From contig NZ_FWFL01000001.1 of the NCBI RefSeq assembly GCF_900172295.1, positions 310,001 through 374,000 of the forward strand: a stretch of DNA of 64,000 nt. The letters are read 5' to 3'. The DNA comes from Roseovarius litorisediminis (GTDB lineage Bacteria; Pseudomonadota; Alphaproteobacteria; Rhodobacterales; Rhodobacteraceae). Each line of letters starts with the position of its first letter. Within the stretch, counting starts at the first letter, position 1. The notes beneath the pieces were generated by a model. That model was not told the DNA's origin. It did not search any database and saw only the letters and a list, made by a program, of their open reading frames with translations. This document shows positions 27,432 to 36,273 of this stretch, one piece after another. The translations under genes and the position numbers were made by a program.

Positions 27432-28327
27432 GTTCTCCGGATAACATTGAGGACAGCAGCGCACCGCTGATCGAACATCTGGCAGAACTGCGCACAAGGC
27501 TGATCCATTCTGTTGTCGCTTTCATCATCGGTATGGTGATCTGTTTCACCATCTGGAACCCGATCTTCAATTTTCTGACCCATCCGCTGTGCTCGGCAAT
27601 GATGGAACGCGGCCAGTCCGATTGCGGGCTGATCCTGATCAAGCTGCAGGAAGGGTTCTTTGTCGCGATCTCGATCTCGCTTCTGGGGGGGCTGGTGCTA
27701 TCCTTTCCCTACATTTCCTACCAGATGTGGCGGTTTGTGGCGCCGGGTCTGTATAAATCAGAAAAAGGTGCGTTCCTGCCGTTTCTGGTAGCTTCGCCGT
27801 TCATGTTTTTCCTGGGCGCAAGCTTTGCCTTCTACGTGGTCACGCCGCTGGCTTTTGACTTTTTCCTGGGCTTCCAGCAGGCCGGATCTCTTATCGGCGA
27901 AGACGATGCAAAAAGCGGCGGGATCGCTGCAATTGCGTTTCAGGGGTCTGCGCAGGAATATCTGCGGCTGACGATAAAATTCATCGTGGCCTTCGGTCTT
28001 TGCTTTCAATTGCCTGTTCTGCTGACCCTGATGGGTAAGGCCGGACTGGTCAGCGCGCAGGGGTTGCGCAGCGTTCGCAAATACGCGGTTGTTGGCATTC
28101 TTGTGCTGGCCGCGTTGGTTACGCCTCCCGATGTTATCACTCAGGTGATCCTGTTTGTGGTCGTCTACGGTCTTTATGAGGTCTCGATCCAATTGGTGAA
28201 GCGGGTTGAAATCAAGCGCGAGGCCGAGTTGCGGGCGCAGGGCCTATGGGTAGACGACGACGAGGACGAAGACCCCATGACCGCTGACTTTGGTGAAGAT
28301 GAGGCCGACGAAGGGGCCAAGTCGTGA
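27428..28327 (+). CDS. tatC: Sec-independent protein translocase subunit TatC
   Basis: A 299-residue protein with six transmembrane helices. [15 protein letters not shown] at the N-terminus is the TatC signature, and [22 protein letters not shown] and [23 protein letters not shown] confirm it. TatC binds the twin-arginine motif. The C-terminal tail is unusually acidic ([21 protein letters not shown]), ending at the overlapping GTG of the next gene. Confidence 0.96.
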   Translation: MSSPDNIEDSSAPLIEHLAELRTRLIHSVVAFIIGMVICFTIWNPIFNFLTHPLCSAMMERGQSDCGLILIKLQEGFFVAISISLLGGLVLSFPYISYQMWRFVAPGLYKSEKGAFLPFLVASPFMFFLGASFAFYVVTPLAFDFFLGFQQAGSLIGEDDAKSGGIAAIAFQGSAQEYLRLTIKFIVAFGLCFQLPVLLTLMGKAGLVSAQGLRSVRKYAVVGILVLAALVTPPDVITQVILFVVVYGLYEVSIQLVKRVEIKREAELRAQGLWVDDDEDEDPMTADFGEDEADEGAKS

Positions 28328-29160
28328 GTGAGGCCCTGGAACGGATTGCCGACGCGCTGGAACGGATGAGCCCGGCGCCCCTGGCATCCCCAGATTTCAA
28401 TGCCGCTGATGCCTTTGTCTGGCATGTGGACCCCGACCGCTTGCAACCCGTGCCCGACGTCAGCCGGGTCGAGATGTCTTTGCTGGTGGGGATCAACCGG
28501 GCGCGGGACACGCTACTGGAAAACACGCTGCAATTTGCCAGGGGGTTGCCCGCGAATAACGCACTGCTTTGGGGCGCGCGGGGCATGGGAAAATCTAGCC
28601 TTGTGAAGGCCGTGCATGCCGCTGTGCGGGCCCAGGGACTGGGGTTGAAGATCGTCGAATTGCAGCGTGAAGATCTGCCAAGTGTCGGTCGGCTGCTGAA
28701 CCTGTTGCGCGAAAGCGGTGAACGTTTCTTGCTGTTTTGTGACGATCTGTCGTTCAGCCATGACGACCAGCATTACAAATCGCTTAAGGCGGTTCTGGAT
28801 GGCGGAATCGAGGGGAGGCCGGAAAATGTGGTGTTTTATGCCACGTCTAACCGCCGCCACCTGATGCCGCGTGACATGATCGAAAACGAACGGTCCAGCG
28901 CGATCAGCCCGTCCGAGGCGGTCGAAGAAAAGGTTTCATTGTCAGATCGGTTCGGGTTGTGGCTGGGTTTCCATCCTTGTGATCAGGACGAATACCTGGC
29001 GATGATCCGTGGCTATTGTGATGCCCACGGTGTCAGAATTGACGATGACACATTGCGCGCCGAGGCCATCGAATGGCAGGCAACGCGCGGATCACGGTCC
29101 GGTCGGGTGGCCTGGCAATACTTCACAGACCTTGCCGGACGCAAGGGTGTGGCGATCTGA
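28324..29160 (+). CDS. DUF815 AAA+ ATPase-like protein
   Basis: A 278-residue cytoplasmic P-loop protein of the DUF815 family. Walker A is [14 protein letters not shown] (about residue 85) and Walker B is [10 protein letters not shown]. The sensor-like [18 protein letters not shown] and a [24 protein letters not shown] segment follow. The start is GTG at the TatC stop (GTGA), which suggests translation coupled to tatC. The family has no established function. Its tie to tatC may reflect operon convenience. Confidence 0.85.
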   Translation: MSEALERIADALERMSPAPLASPDFNAADAFVWHVDPDRLQPVPDVSRVEMSLLVGINRARDTLLENTLQFARGLPANNALLWGARGMGKSSLVKAVHAAVRAQGLGLKIVELQREDLPSVGRLLNLLRESGERFLLFCDDLSFSHDDQHYKSLKAVLDGGIEGRPENVVFYATSNRRHLMPRDMIENERSSAISPSEAVEEKVSLSDRFGLWLGFHPCDQDEYLAMIRGYCDAHGVRIDDDTLRAEAIEWQATRGSRSGRVAWQYFTDLAGRKGVAI

Positions 29161-29179
29161 TCCAAAGCAGACGAAACGC

Positions 29180-29767
29180 CTATTCCGTCATCTTGATCGT
29201 CAGTTTCACGTTTCCATACCATTTTGCGACCGCCCGAATGTCCGAATCGCTGAGATCGGCGGCGATATCCGACATGATTTCATGCTTGCGTTTGCCAGAT
29301 CGAAACGCCTTGAGCTGCGTTTCGATATAGATGTTGGACTCGCCCGCGAGATTGGGAACATCTTCGGCCCGGCCCATGCCATCTTCGCCATGGCAACCCG
29401 TGCAGCCCTCAGGGGCAAAGGCGGCGATAACACCCGGCGCAAGAGTTGCGGTGGCCTGTTGCGCACTGTACCAGGCGGCAAGATCGGCAATCTGGCTATC
29501 GGTAAGGCCCTTTGCCACAACACTCATCATTTCATGCTCACGAGTCCCGTCGCGAAACGCGGTAAGCTGCGAAGCAAGATACGGGGCCGGCTCGCCGCCG
29601 ATATGCGGTGCGATAGGGATTTTGGCAAACCCGTCCACCCCATGGCAGGTACGGCATTGGCCCGATATCTGTCGGCCTTGCTCGGGGTCCCCGTTCAGGA
29701 CCTCCTGGGCAAAAGTAACCCCGGCGAGGAAAACCCCGCCAAGGGCTGTGATGATGATCTGTTTCAT
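29180..29767 (-). CDS. Diheme cytochrome c (c4-like), periplasmic
   Basis: A 195-residue exported protein: a signal peptide (cleaved near residue 20) and two cytochrome c domains with heme motifs CRTCH (residues 38-42) and CTGCH (122-126). Each half also has a candidate Met ligand in a matching repeat (HEMMSVVAKGL; HEIMSDIAADL). The two domains look like an internal duplication, as in cytochrome c4. It overlaps the upstream dehydrogenase gene by 4 bp, so it is probably its electron acceptor, passing electrons towards a terminal oxidase. Confidence 0.88.
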   Translation of the reverse strand: MKQIIITALGGVFLAGVTFAQEVLNGDPEQGRQISGQCRTCHGVDGFAKIPIAPHIGGEPAPYLASQLTAFRDGTREHEMMSVVAKGLTDSQIADLAAWYSAQQATATLAPGVIAAFAPEGCTGCHGEDGMGRAEDVPNLAGESNIYIETQLKAFRSGKRKHEIMSDIAADLSDSDIRAVAKWYGNVKLTIKMTE

Positions 29768-31017
29768 TCGCCGTAACTGATCCTGTAGATTGCCCCGGCC
29801 AGATCGTCCGAGACAAGGATCGAGCCGTCTCGCAATTCGGCGATGGCAGCTGGACGGCCAAGATATTCGCCGTTTTCATTCAGCCAGCCTTCGGCAAAAG
29901 GCTCGGACGTGGCATTGCCCTCGTCGTCAATGAAGGTCACCATGACCCGCGCGCCAACAGGTTCGGTGCGGTTCCACGATCCATGCTGAGCCGAGAAAAT
30001 GGCGTTCTTGTATTTGGCCGGGAACATTTTACCGTCATAGAATTCCATACCCAGATCGGCGGCGTGGGCAACCATCTCAACGGCTGGCATGACAACTTCA
30101 ACAGGGACTTCTTGATTCTTGTACTCGTTCGTCCGAACACTGCCACCGCCATACCACGGATGTCCGAAATGCTGGCCCATGGCGGTCTGGCGGTTCAATT
30201 CGCCCGGCGGGATATCATCCCCCATGCCATCCACCTGATTATCGGTGAACCATAATTCCCCTGTGACGGGGTGAAAGTCATGCCCGACCGAGTTGCGCAC
30301 GCCGTAGGTATAAACCTCGCGGCCTGTGCCATCGGTATTCATGCGGATGATGCCGCCAATACCCTTTTCCTTGTAAAGTGCCAGCTTTTCGGGGGGAGAA
30401 ACGTTGAAGGGCTGACCAAGAGAGATATAGATCTTGCCATCTGGTCCGATTTTACAGACTCGTGCCGTATGGTTGAAACTTTCCTCGGATGCCGGGATCA
30501 GATCGCCCTGCGCCACCAGGTTGAAAGCCGCCACATCGGGGCTTTCGTAAAAGAACTCTGCTGCGGGGAAAAGAAGTACGCGGTTTTGCTCGGCAATATA
30601 TAAAAACCCATCCTTCGAGAAACACGGCCCGTTGGGGATGGTAAAATCCAGTGACGGTGCGAAATCCTTGACCTCGTCAGCAACACCATCCTTGTTGCGA
30701 TCGGTGACGGACCAGACTTTGTCTTTGCGGGTGCCAACGAAGGTCACGATGCCCTGCGGCCCCACAGCCATGTTGCGGGCGTCGGGGACAACTGCATAAA
30801 GCGAAATATTAAAGCCGGGGGGCAGGGTAATGCGCTCAAGTGTTTTCTTGATTCCATCTGCGTAAGGGCCCGATTGATCAACAAAGGTGAAATCGGTCAC
30901 GCCTGTGGTCTGAAAACTGGATAGTTTTTCCAGGTTGTCTGGAACATCGGCTGACTGTGCCGATGCCATTCCAACGCCCAGTGCCAGCGCAGCAGTTAAC
31001 GTCCATACGCGTTTCAT
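29764..31017 (-). CDS. PQQ-dependent sugar dehydrogenase family protein (sorbosone/glucose type)
   Basis: A 416-residue exported beta-propeller protein. A signal peptide (MKRVWTLTAALALGVGMASAQ) is followed by LPPGFNISLYAVVPDARNMAVGPQGIVTFVGTR, DFTIPNGPCFSKDGFLYIAEQNRVL, YGVRNSVGHDFHPVTGELWFTDNQVDGMGDDIPPGELN, and PAAIAELRDGSILVSDDLAGAIYRI, the soluble quinoprotein glucose/sorbosone dehydrogenase pattern. The start with GGGAGGAAAAC upstream is at 31017. The substrate is unknown. It forms an operon with the cytochrome c gene. Confidence 0.85.
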   Translation of the reverse strand: MKRVWTLTAALALGVGMASAQSADVPDNLEKLSSFQTTGVTDFTFVDQSGPYADGIKKTLERITLPPGFNISLYAVVPDARNMAVGPQGIVTFVGTRKDKVWSVTDRNKDGVADEVKDFAPSLDFTIPNGPCFSKDGFLYIAEQNRVLLFPAAEFFYESPDVAAFNLVAQGDLIPASEESFNHTARVCKIGPDGKIYISLGQPFNVSPPEKLALYKEKGIGGIIRMNTDGTGREVYTYGVRNSVGHDFHPVTGELWFTDNQVDGMGDDIPPGELNRQTAMGQHFGHPWYGGGSVRTNEYKNQEVPVEVVMPAVEMVAHAADLGMEFYDGKMFPAKYKNAIFSAQHGSWNRTEPVGARVMVTFIDDEGNATSEPFAEGWLNENGEYLGRPAAIAELRDGSILVSDDLAGAIYRISYGE

Positions 31018-31102
31018 GTTTTCCTCCCGAATTGATTTAGTCACCCGGAAATAAAACGTCGTGCGCCGGTTTCTTGTCAATCGCTACCAAGGTCGGCGGC
31101 AA

Positions 31103-31138
31103 TACAGCATTTCGCCCTGTACACAGGGCGAAATGCTG
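31103..31138. repeat. 36-bp perfect inverted repeat between nlpD and the dehydrogenase gene
   Basis: ACAGCATTTCGCCCTGT (31103-31119) is the exact reverse complement of ACAGGGCGAAATGCTGT (31122-31138), leaving only AC between. There is no T-tract on either side. It lies 89 bp past the nlpD stop and 86 bp before the dehydrogenase start. It may be a terminator hairpin without a U-run, an operator or a mobile-repeat remnant. Confidence 0.75.
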
Positions 31139-31227
31139 TGGTCGTAAAGAAATGGGCCAAACCCGCCTGCGAGGGAAGAATCCCTCCGGATCTCTACCAG
31201 AACATCCGGTGGTCCGATGGGTTTTGA

Positions 31228-32403
31228 TCAGCCCAGATAAGGTATCGGATCCACACTGTCGAAGCCTTCGCGTACCTCAAAGTGAAGCGCGGCCGTGCCC
31301 GAACGCCGGATTTCAGCAAGCTTTTGCCCGCGCTTTACCGAATCCCCTTTTTTGACCGCCAGATTGCCTATATTGGAATAGACCGTCAGCAGGTTGTTGG
31401 GATGTTTGACCACGATGATCGGAATACCATTGGTGTCTTCCGTGATCGCGGCGACAACGCCGTTCGCCGCTGCCTTGACCGCTGTACCCGGGTTGGCCGC
31501 GATGTCGATACCATCGTTCTTGCCTTTGGCATATTCGCGGATGATGTCGCCGCGCACCGGATAGGCCATGCGTGAATTGCTTGCCACTGTCTGGGTCGTG
31601 CCCAGATTTGGAGCGCTTGATTTCACCGGCGTTGATTTCGGAACGGTTTTTTCCGCTGGCAAAGGCTTGCTGGCGCTTGGTGGTGTCGGCGTAAGTGATC
31701 CCGCGCCCGGCGGTTCGACTGCCTGAACTTCAGCAGAATCAAACGGTTTGACCTGCTCACCCGGAGGCGCCACCGGGATCAGCAAATACTGACCTTCGCG
31801 CACCGAGAAATCGCTACCCAACCCGTTCCACTCGGCAAGGCTGCGGATCGAGACGTTGTATAGACGCGCGATGGTAAAGGCGGTTTCGCCCCGTTCCACC
31901 CGGTGACGGATCGGCTGGATCCCGACTTGCGAACTGGGGGCAAGGGTTGTGGTTTCAACTTTGTTTGCATCAGCTTTTCTGATGGCGCCATCGGCCAGTG
32001 TGGTTATGTCGACACCTGCCGGGGCGTGAATCGGGCCGCCGGCAGGTTCAGAGACACGGCCGGGCAGGGCAATGATTTCTCCGTCGCGCAGGGGGTCACC
32101 TGTCTGGATGCCGTTGTAACGGGCCAGGGCCTGCGGATCAGCGCCAATCCGCGCCGCCAGACTGGCCAGATTATCGCCGCGTTGTGCCACGGCAACCTGA
32201 TAGCCCGGATAAGAGATTATACCACGCGCGTCCGGTTCTGGTCGGTCGGAAACTGCGTTGCGGGCTGCGGCGGCGGTGCTGGGGGCATTGCCAAAAGCAC
32301 CGCGAAAGTCCAGATCAATCGGCTCGCTACAGGCGGTAACTGCCATCAGCGCTGTGCTGACCACCAGCAACCCAGGGCGAATATGGAAGGTCATCTCGAT
32401 CAT
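31228..32403 (-). CDS. LysM/M23 lipoprotein, NlpD-like murein hydrolase activator
   Basis: A 391-residue predicted lipoprotein (lipobox MAVTAC, Cys25). Two LysM domains bind peptidoglycan (about 64-112 and 165-212). A Pro/Ser linker leads to a C-terminal LytM domain. In that domain the metal-binding HxGID is KNDGIDI, with Asn in place of His, and the final HLHFE is ALHFE. Two metal ligands are thus missing, as in NlpD/EnvC activators. It should activate an amidase at the septum, not cut peptidoglycan itself. ATG 32394 is an alternative start. Confidence 0.85.
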   Translation of the reverse strand: MIEMTFHIRPGLLVVSTALMAVTACSEPIDLDFRGAFGNAPSTAAAARNAVSDRPEPDARGIISYPGYQVAVAQRGDNLASLAARIGADPQALARYNGIQTGDPLRDGEIIALPGRVSEPAGGPIHAPAGVDITTLADGAIRKADANKVETTTLAPSSQVGIQPIRHRVERGETAFTIARLYNVSIRSLAEWNGLGSDFSVREGQYLLIPVAPPGEQVKPFDSAEVQAVEPPGAGSLTPTPPSASKPLPAEKTVPKSTPVKSSAPNLGTTQTVASNSRMAYPVRGDIIREYAKGKNDGIDIAANPGTAVKAAANGVVAAITEDTNGIPIIVVKHPNNLLTVYSNIGNLAVKKGDSVKRGQKLAEIRRSGTAALHFEVREGFDSVDPIPYLG

Positions 32404-32462
32404 GTCCTCATAATTTGCCCCTTGTTTTCGGGGCTTTGTTTCTACTTCAGATCCTCGTTACG

Positions 32463-33119
32463 CTAACCGTCACGCCCCAGCCCTTCGACAAGGGGCACAA
32501 ACCGTACCGGTCGCAATTCGTCATAGTCGAACCCCGTCTCGTGCCGCGTTACACGGATCAGGCTTTGAACGGCATCTGACTGTCCGACCGGTACCACCAT
32601 GATACCCCCGATTCTGAGTTGCGCCAAGAGTGGCCCGGGTGGGTCTTCGGCAGCAGCGGTAACGATGATGCGGTCGAACGGCGCCTGATCCGGCAGGCCA
32701 AAGCTGCCGTCGGCGGTAAGGGCGGTAATATTTGTCAGGTCCAGTTCCTGAAAAATCGCGCTGGCCTCGGTCACAAGGCGTTTGTGACGGTCGACCGTAT
32801 AAACCCGTCGCACAAGGTGGCTTAGAATGGCGGCCTGATATCCAGAGCCGGTCCCCACTTCAAGAACCTTGTCTCGCGGGGTGAGTTTCAGCGCCTGTGT
32901 CATCAGCCCCACAACCGAAGGCTGGCTGATCGTCTGACCGCAGGCAATCGGCAGTGGCATATCCTCGTAGGCGCGGTCAGTGAAATAGCCACGTATAAAC
33001 GGACCGCGGTCAACCTTTTCCATCGCCGTAAGAACCCGCGCATCTGTCACCCCTTTCGAGCGCAGCGCAAACAGGAACTGCATCTTGCGTTCGGCGATAT
33101 CGTCTGCGTCTTCGGTCAT
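32463..33119 (-). CDS. pcm: Protein-L-isoaspartate O-methyltransferase
   Basis: A 218-residue SAM-dependent repair enzyme that methylates isoaspartyl residues. The PCMT signature is clear: [43 protein letters not shown] (SAM loop) and [14 protein letters not shown]. The adjacent surE overlap by ATGA, with nlpD downstream, is a conserved stationary-phase group. Confidence 0.95.
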   Translation of the reverse strand: MTEDADDIAERKMQFLFALRSKGVTDARVLTAMEKVDRGPFIRGYFTDRAYEDMPLPIACGQTISQPSVVGLMTQALKLTPRDKVLEVGTGSGYQAAILSHLVRRVYTVDRHKRLVTEASAIFQELDLTNITALTADGSFGLPDQAPFDRIIVTAAAEDPPGPLLAQLRIGGIMVVPVGQSDAVQSLIRVTRHETGFDYDELRPVRFVPLVEGLGRDG

Positions 33120-33898
33120 TCGATAGCTTTCAGCAGCTCCAGCGCGTCATGCGCCGTAAGATCGGCCCGCATCGGTGTGACCGAGATGTAGCCCTGCAGA
33201 TTCACGTCCGCGTCCGAACCGGGCATGGTGGGCTGCTGTTGCGGCGCACCTGTGACCCACAGGAAGCGCCTTCCCGAGGGCGAATCGTGCGGCTGAACAC
33301 CAAAGCCCATGTCGCGGCGAAATCCCTGAGGGGCGGCGCGCACGCCTTTGACCTCGTTTGCAGGCACCGGCGGGAAGTTGATGTTATAAAATATGCCGTA
33401 GTCGTCTTTGGTCCACACCCCCTTGTCAAGCAAGGTACGCAGGGTTTGTAACCCGTGCATTCGGGCGGCCTCAAAGGTGTCGTCAATGTCCCTGTTGGCA
33501 GGGCCGTAATATTGGCTGAGGGCGACGGCGGGTATGCCCTGCAGCGCGGCTTCCATTGCCGCGCCGACGGTACCCGAATAGACAGCGTTTTCCGCCGAAT
33601 TGTTGCCCCGGTTGACACCCGAAAGCACCAGATCGGGCAGGGTGCCTTTCATGATGTCATGCACACCGGCAAGCACGCAATCTGCCGGGCTGCCCTGGGT
33701 GGCATAACGGCGTTCGCCCATCTGGCTGACCATCATCGGCTGCGTAAAGGAAATGCAGTGTCCGACGCCCGATTGCTCAAACGCGGGGGCCACGGTCCAG
33801 ACTTCACCATCCGGACCCGCAAGTTCGGTGGCAATCTGATGCATCACCTCAAGTCCCGGAGCGTTGATACCGTCGTCATTGGTGATGAGAATACGCAT
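33116..33898 (-). CDS. surE: 5'/3'-nucleotidase SurE
   Basis: A 260-residue metal-dependent survival nucleotidase. The N-terminal [15 protein letters not shown] is the SurE catalytic metal motif. Further motifs are [19 protein letters not shown] and [29 protein letters not shown]. It dephosphorylates nucleoside monophosphates. It is the first gene of surE-pcm on this strand. serS, often upstream in relatives, is absent from this window. Confidence 0.96.
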   Translation of the reverse strand: MRILITNDDGINAPGLEVMHQIATELAGPDGEVWTVAPAFEQSGVGHCISFTQPMMVSQMGERRYATQGSPADCVLAGVHDIMKGTLPDLVLSGVNRGNNSAENAVYSGTVGAAMEAALQGIPAVALSQYYGPANRDIDDTFEAARMHGLQTLRTLLDKGVWTKDDYGIFYNINFPPVPANEVKGVRAAPQGFRRDMGFGVQPHDSPSGRRFLWVTGAPQQQPTMPGSDADVNLQGYISVTPMRADLTAHDALELLKAIE

Positions 33899-33997
33899 TT
33901 TTTCTTCCCTGACTGCCCTTGCTCCTGTCTATCGCTGCGGCGGTCCAGCGGCAAGCACCGCAATGGCTTTGGGGCCGGGATGGCTCAGAATGAAAGG

Positions 33998-34654
33998 TTA
34001 TTCAATGGTATCAAGCAACCGGCGCGCTTCAGCGCGCGGATCGGCCAACGGGTTGCGATCCTCGCCGGGGAAAAATCGAGCACGTGTGGCGGTCGGCATG
34101 GGCGCGGGCGAAAGGATGTGAACACGCGGGCCGGTTTTTACGGTTTCGGCCTGCCAGCTTCGGGCCACCGCGATCTGTGCGGCTTTGGTGGCGCCGTAGG
34201 CGGCAAAAAATTTGGCCCCCGCTGTGGTGGCATCGTCAAAGAATAGCGCTTTACCGCTAACCCCCAGCAACGGCGCGATGAAAGGGATCAGCTGGCCCGT
34301 GGCGGTGATATTGGTCGCTACCGATTTTGCCCAGTCCTTGGCATCAAGATGCGCGGCCGGTGTCAGCGGGGCGGCATGGATTGCGGTATGTGCCCAGATA
34401 TCAACCGCGCCCCAGCGATCAAAGATCGATCGGCAAAGCTGCGCCATGGCATCCATGTTGGTAATATCCATCGGTGCCAGTGTGGCCTGCCCCCCGGCCG
34501 CCTGAATGCGGTCATCCAGCTCTTCCAGCGCACCAGTGGTGCGGCCGACGGCCACGATATGATGGGTTTCGGCAAGGATTTCTGCCAAAGCAGCCCCCAG
34601 ACCCCGCGAGGCGCCGGTGACAAGGGCGATTTTTAAGTTGTTTTTATCGGTCAT
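33998..34654 (-). CDS. Short-chain dehydrogenase/reductase family protein
   Basis: A 218-residue Rossmann-fold oxidoreductase. The nucleotide loop ALVTGASRGLGAALAEIL is near the N-terminus and the active-site pair is YGATKAA. The serine that normally lies about 13 residues before Tyr is not evident; the stretch reads ALFFDDATTAG, so a Thr may serve or activity may be altered. The substrate is unknown. ATG 34654 (MTDKNNLKIALVTG) is preferred over a start 14 codons upstream. The gene is divergent from bioY. Confidence 0.78.
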   Translation of the reverse strand: MTDKNNLKIALVTGASRGLGAALAEILAETHHIVAVGRTTGALEELDDRIQAAGGQATLAPMDITNMDAMAQLCRSIFDRWGAVDIWAHTAIHAAPLTPAAHLDAKDWAKSVATNITATGQLIPFIAPLLGVSGKALFFDDATTAGAKFFAAYGATKAAQIAVARSWQAETVKTGPRVHILSPAPMPTATRARFFPGEDRNPLADPRAEARRLLDTIE

Positions 34655-34764
34655 AATGCGGCAAATCCCACCAGTGGGCATAATAATCAAGGGCATTCGC
34701 TTGACTTTTTTGCACGTGCAGCGAAAAAGTTACGCAAATTAAACAAATCAAAGGACGCAAGCCA

Positions 34765-35334
34765 ATGCGCAATACTGTTCTAGCCAAGGCCGTCATCGGT
34801 CAGGAAACACTGCTACGTAAGGCCGGCCTTGTTCTGGGCGGCTCGTTCTTCATTGCGCTGGCTGCTCAGGTCAGTGTGCCGTTCTTTCCCGTACCGCTGA
34901 CGCTACAGACACTGGCCATCCTGATTGTTGGCCTGACCTTCGGCTCGCGCCTTGGGGCGGTGACCCTGCTGGCCTATCTGGCCGAGGGCGCCATGGGTCT
35001 GCCGGTGTTTGCCAATGGCATGAACGGCGCAGCCCTGATGGGGCCGACCGCCGGTTTCCTCTTTGGCTTTGTCGGCATGGCGTATCTGGCCGGTCTTGCG
35101 GTTGAAAAGGGTCTGGCGCGCGGTGTTGTCACGACAGCCGTCTGCGGCATCGCCATTTCGGCGTTGCTGTATGTGCCCGGTCTGGCGTGGCCTGCGGCGG
35201 TTCTGGGCAAGAGCATGCCCGAACTGTGGACCTACTGGATGAGCCCCTTCCTGCTGGGTGATGCTGTCAAAGCAGTGATTGCCGCGATGGTTGTCGCCGG
35301 TGGCTGGGCTACAATGCGCGCGCGCAAGGGCTAA
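34765..35334 (+). CDS. bioY: Biotin transporter BioY
   Basis: A 189-residue S-component of an ECF-type biotin importer, with six hydrophobic segments. The BioY signature is visible: AAQVSVPFFPVPLTLQTLAILIVGLTFGSRLGAVTLLAYLAEGAMGLPVF, then GPTAGFLFGFVGMAYLAGLAVE. Upstream, TTGACT (34701-34706) and a TGCACGTGCA palindrome (34711-34720) could be promoter parts. I see no BioR-type site. Confidence 0.92.
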   Translation: MRNTVLAKAVIGQETLLRKAGLVLGGSFFIALAAQVSVPFFPVPLTLQTLAILIVGLTFGSRLGAVTLLAYLAEGAMGLPVFANGMNGAALMGPTAGFLFGFVGMAYLAGLAVEKGLARGVVTTAVCGIAISALLYVPGLAWPAAVLGKSMPELWTYWMSPFLLGDAVKAVIAAMVVAGGWATMRARKG

Positions 35335-35358
35335 ACCCTGTGCATATTGGGTATATGG

Positions 35359-35385
35359 CGCCGTCCCTCAGGGGGCGGCGTTTTT
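35359..35385 (+). terminator. Rho-independent terminator of bioY
   Basis: The stem pairs CGCCGTCCC (35359-35367) with GGGGCGGCG (35372-35380), including one G-T pair, around a short loop, followed by TTTTT at 35381-35385. It overlaps the stop of the convergent DUF1284 gene. Confidence 0.8.
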
Positions 35386-35805
35386 CGTTTCGGTGTGCAG
35401 ATCGAAAAGCGCCTGTTCACATAGACCCAGATCCAGCCACTGGCAGCCGCTGCAGAGATTTTGCAACGCACCGGGTGGCACGCGTTTTACAATGCGCCGC
35501 TTGGCCTCGGCCCATGTCAGGCAGGTGCCCGAGAACAGGCCAAGTGCGCGGGCATGACGGGAATCCAGTGCGGCGATCTTTTCCTGCGCATCACATATCT
35601 GCCCACGGCGTTTGGGGCATGGTGCGCAGATGTCATCGGTGGCGCCTGTCACTTCGATCAGGGTATCGTCACCACCGGGCGCGCGCAGACCTTCCACCAC
35701 GATGCGCGCCATGTTGGCGGTAAAGCCATCGGAATAACCTTTGCCCTGAAAACCCAGCGAGCAAAGAAAGTGGTGCGGACGGAACGTAACGGTTGGAAGG
35801 GCCAT
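35368..35805 (-). CDS. DUF1284 domain-containing protein
   Basis: A 145-residue cytoplasmic protein with the DUF1284 N-terminus (TVTFRPHHFLCSLGFQGKGYSDGFTANM) and eight cysteines, several in CxxC-like groups (ICAPCPKRRGQIC; NLCSGCQWLDLGLC), which suggest an iron-sulfur or zinc site. The function is unknown. A TTG start at 35844, overlapping the upstream gene's stop, would add 13 residues. Confidence 0.82.
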   Translation of the reverse strand: MALPTVTFRPHHFLCSLGFQGKGYSDGFTANMARIVVEGLRAPGGDDTLIEVTGATDDICAPCPKRRGQICDAQEKIAALDSRHARALGLFSGTCLTWAEAKRRIVKRVPPGALQNLCSGCQWLDLGLCEQALFDLHTETKNAAP

Positions 35806-35840
35806 GTCAAAGGCCTTTTGGTGGAAAAACGGCCCGTTTG

Positions 35841-36227
35841 TCAATCACCGGGCAGGGTAAGCTTGCGGGTCTGACCAGATTCAGACAGAACCATGACGCC
35901 TTCGTCGATTGCAACCACCATTGCGCCGTCGACCCAATCGCCAATGGTAACGTTTTGAACCTTGGTAGCGCCGACACGCACAAGGGCGGACACGCTATCG
36001 GGTTTGATAATCGTGCCCAGCAAGGCCAGACGCGACGCTGGCAAAGCATCATGGAGCGTTGCTGTAAGCAGCGTTTCCCTCGGGGTATCTGTGTTTTGTG
36101 ACAACGGGATTTCGCCTGATATCTCTGCCGGAACCGCAGGGTGCGCTCCGGTGCAGAAAAGGCAGGTATCAACGCGGCATGGGAAAGAAAAGCAGGTGTT
36201 AAGAGTATCGGCGAGAACTTGCTGCAA
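35841..36227 (-). CDS. Hypothetical protein with GspC/PilP-like domain
   Basis: A 128-residue protein whose second half (about 52-125) has the fold pattern of a small all-beta homology domain as in type II secretion GspC: SRLALLGTIIKPDSVSALVRVGATKVQNVTIGDWV, GAMVVAIDEGVMVL and SGQTRKLTLPG. No transmembrane helix is obvious with this start, and the N-terminus reads as Cys-rich and non-specific, so the true start may be later. The link to secretion is inference. It ends where the DUF1284 gene begins and starts 46 bp past the purF stop. Confidence 0.5.
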   Translation of the reverse strand: MQQVLADTLNTCFSFPCRVDTCLFCTGAHPAVPAEISGEIPLSQNTDTPRETLLTATLHDALPASRLALLGTIIKPDSVSALVRVGATKVQNVTIGDWVDGAMVVAIDEGVMVLSESGQTRKLTLPGD

Positions 36228-36273
36228 CGCAGCATTGCATCTGCAGCGTTCCGTTTGGCAACGTCAGTAAAAG

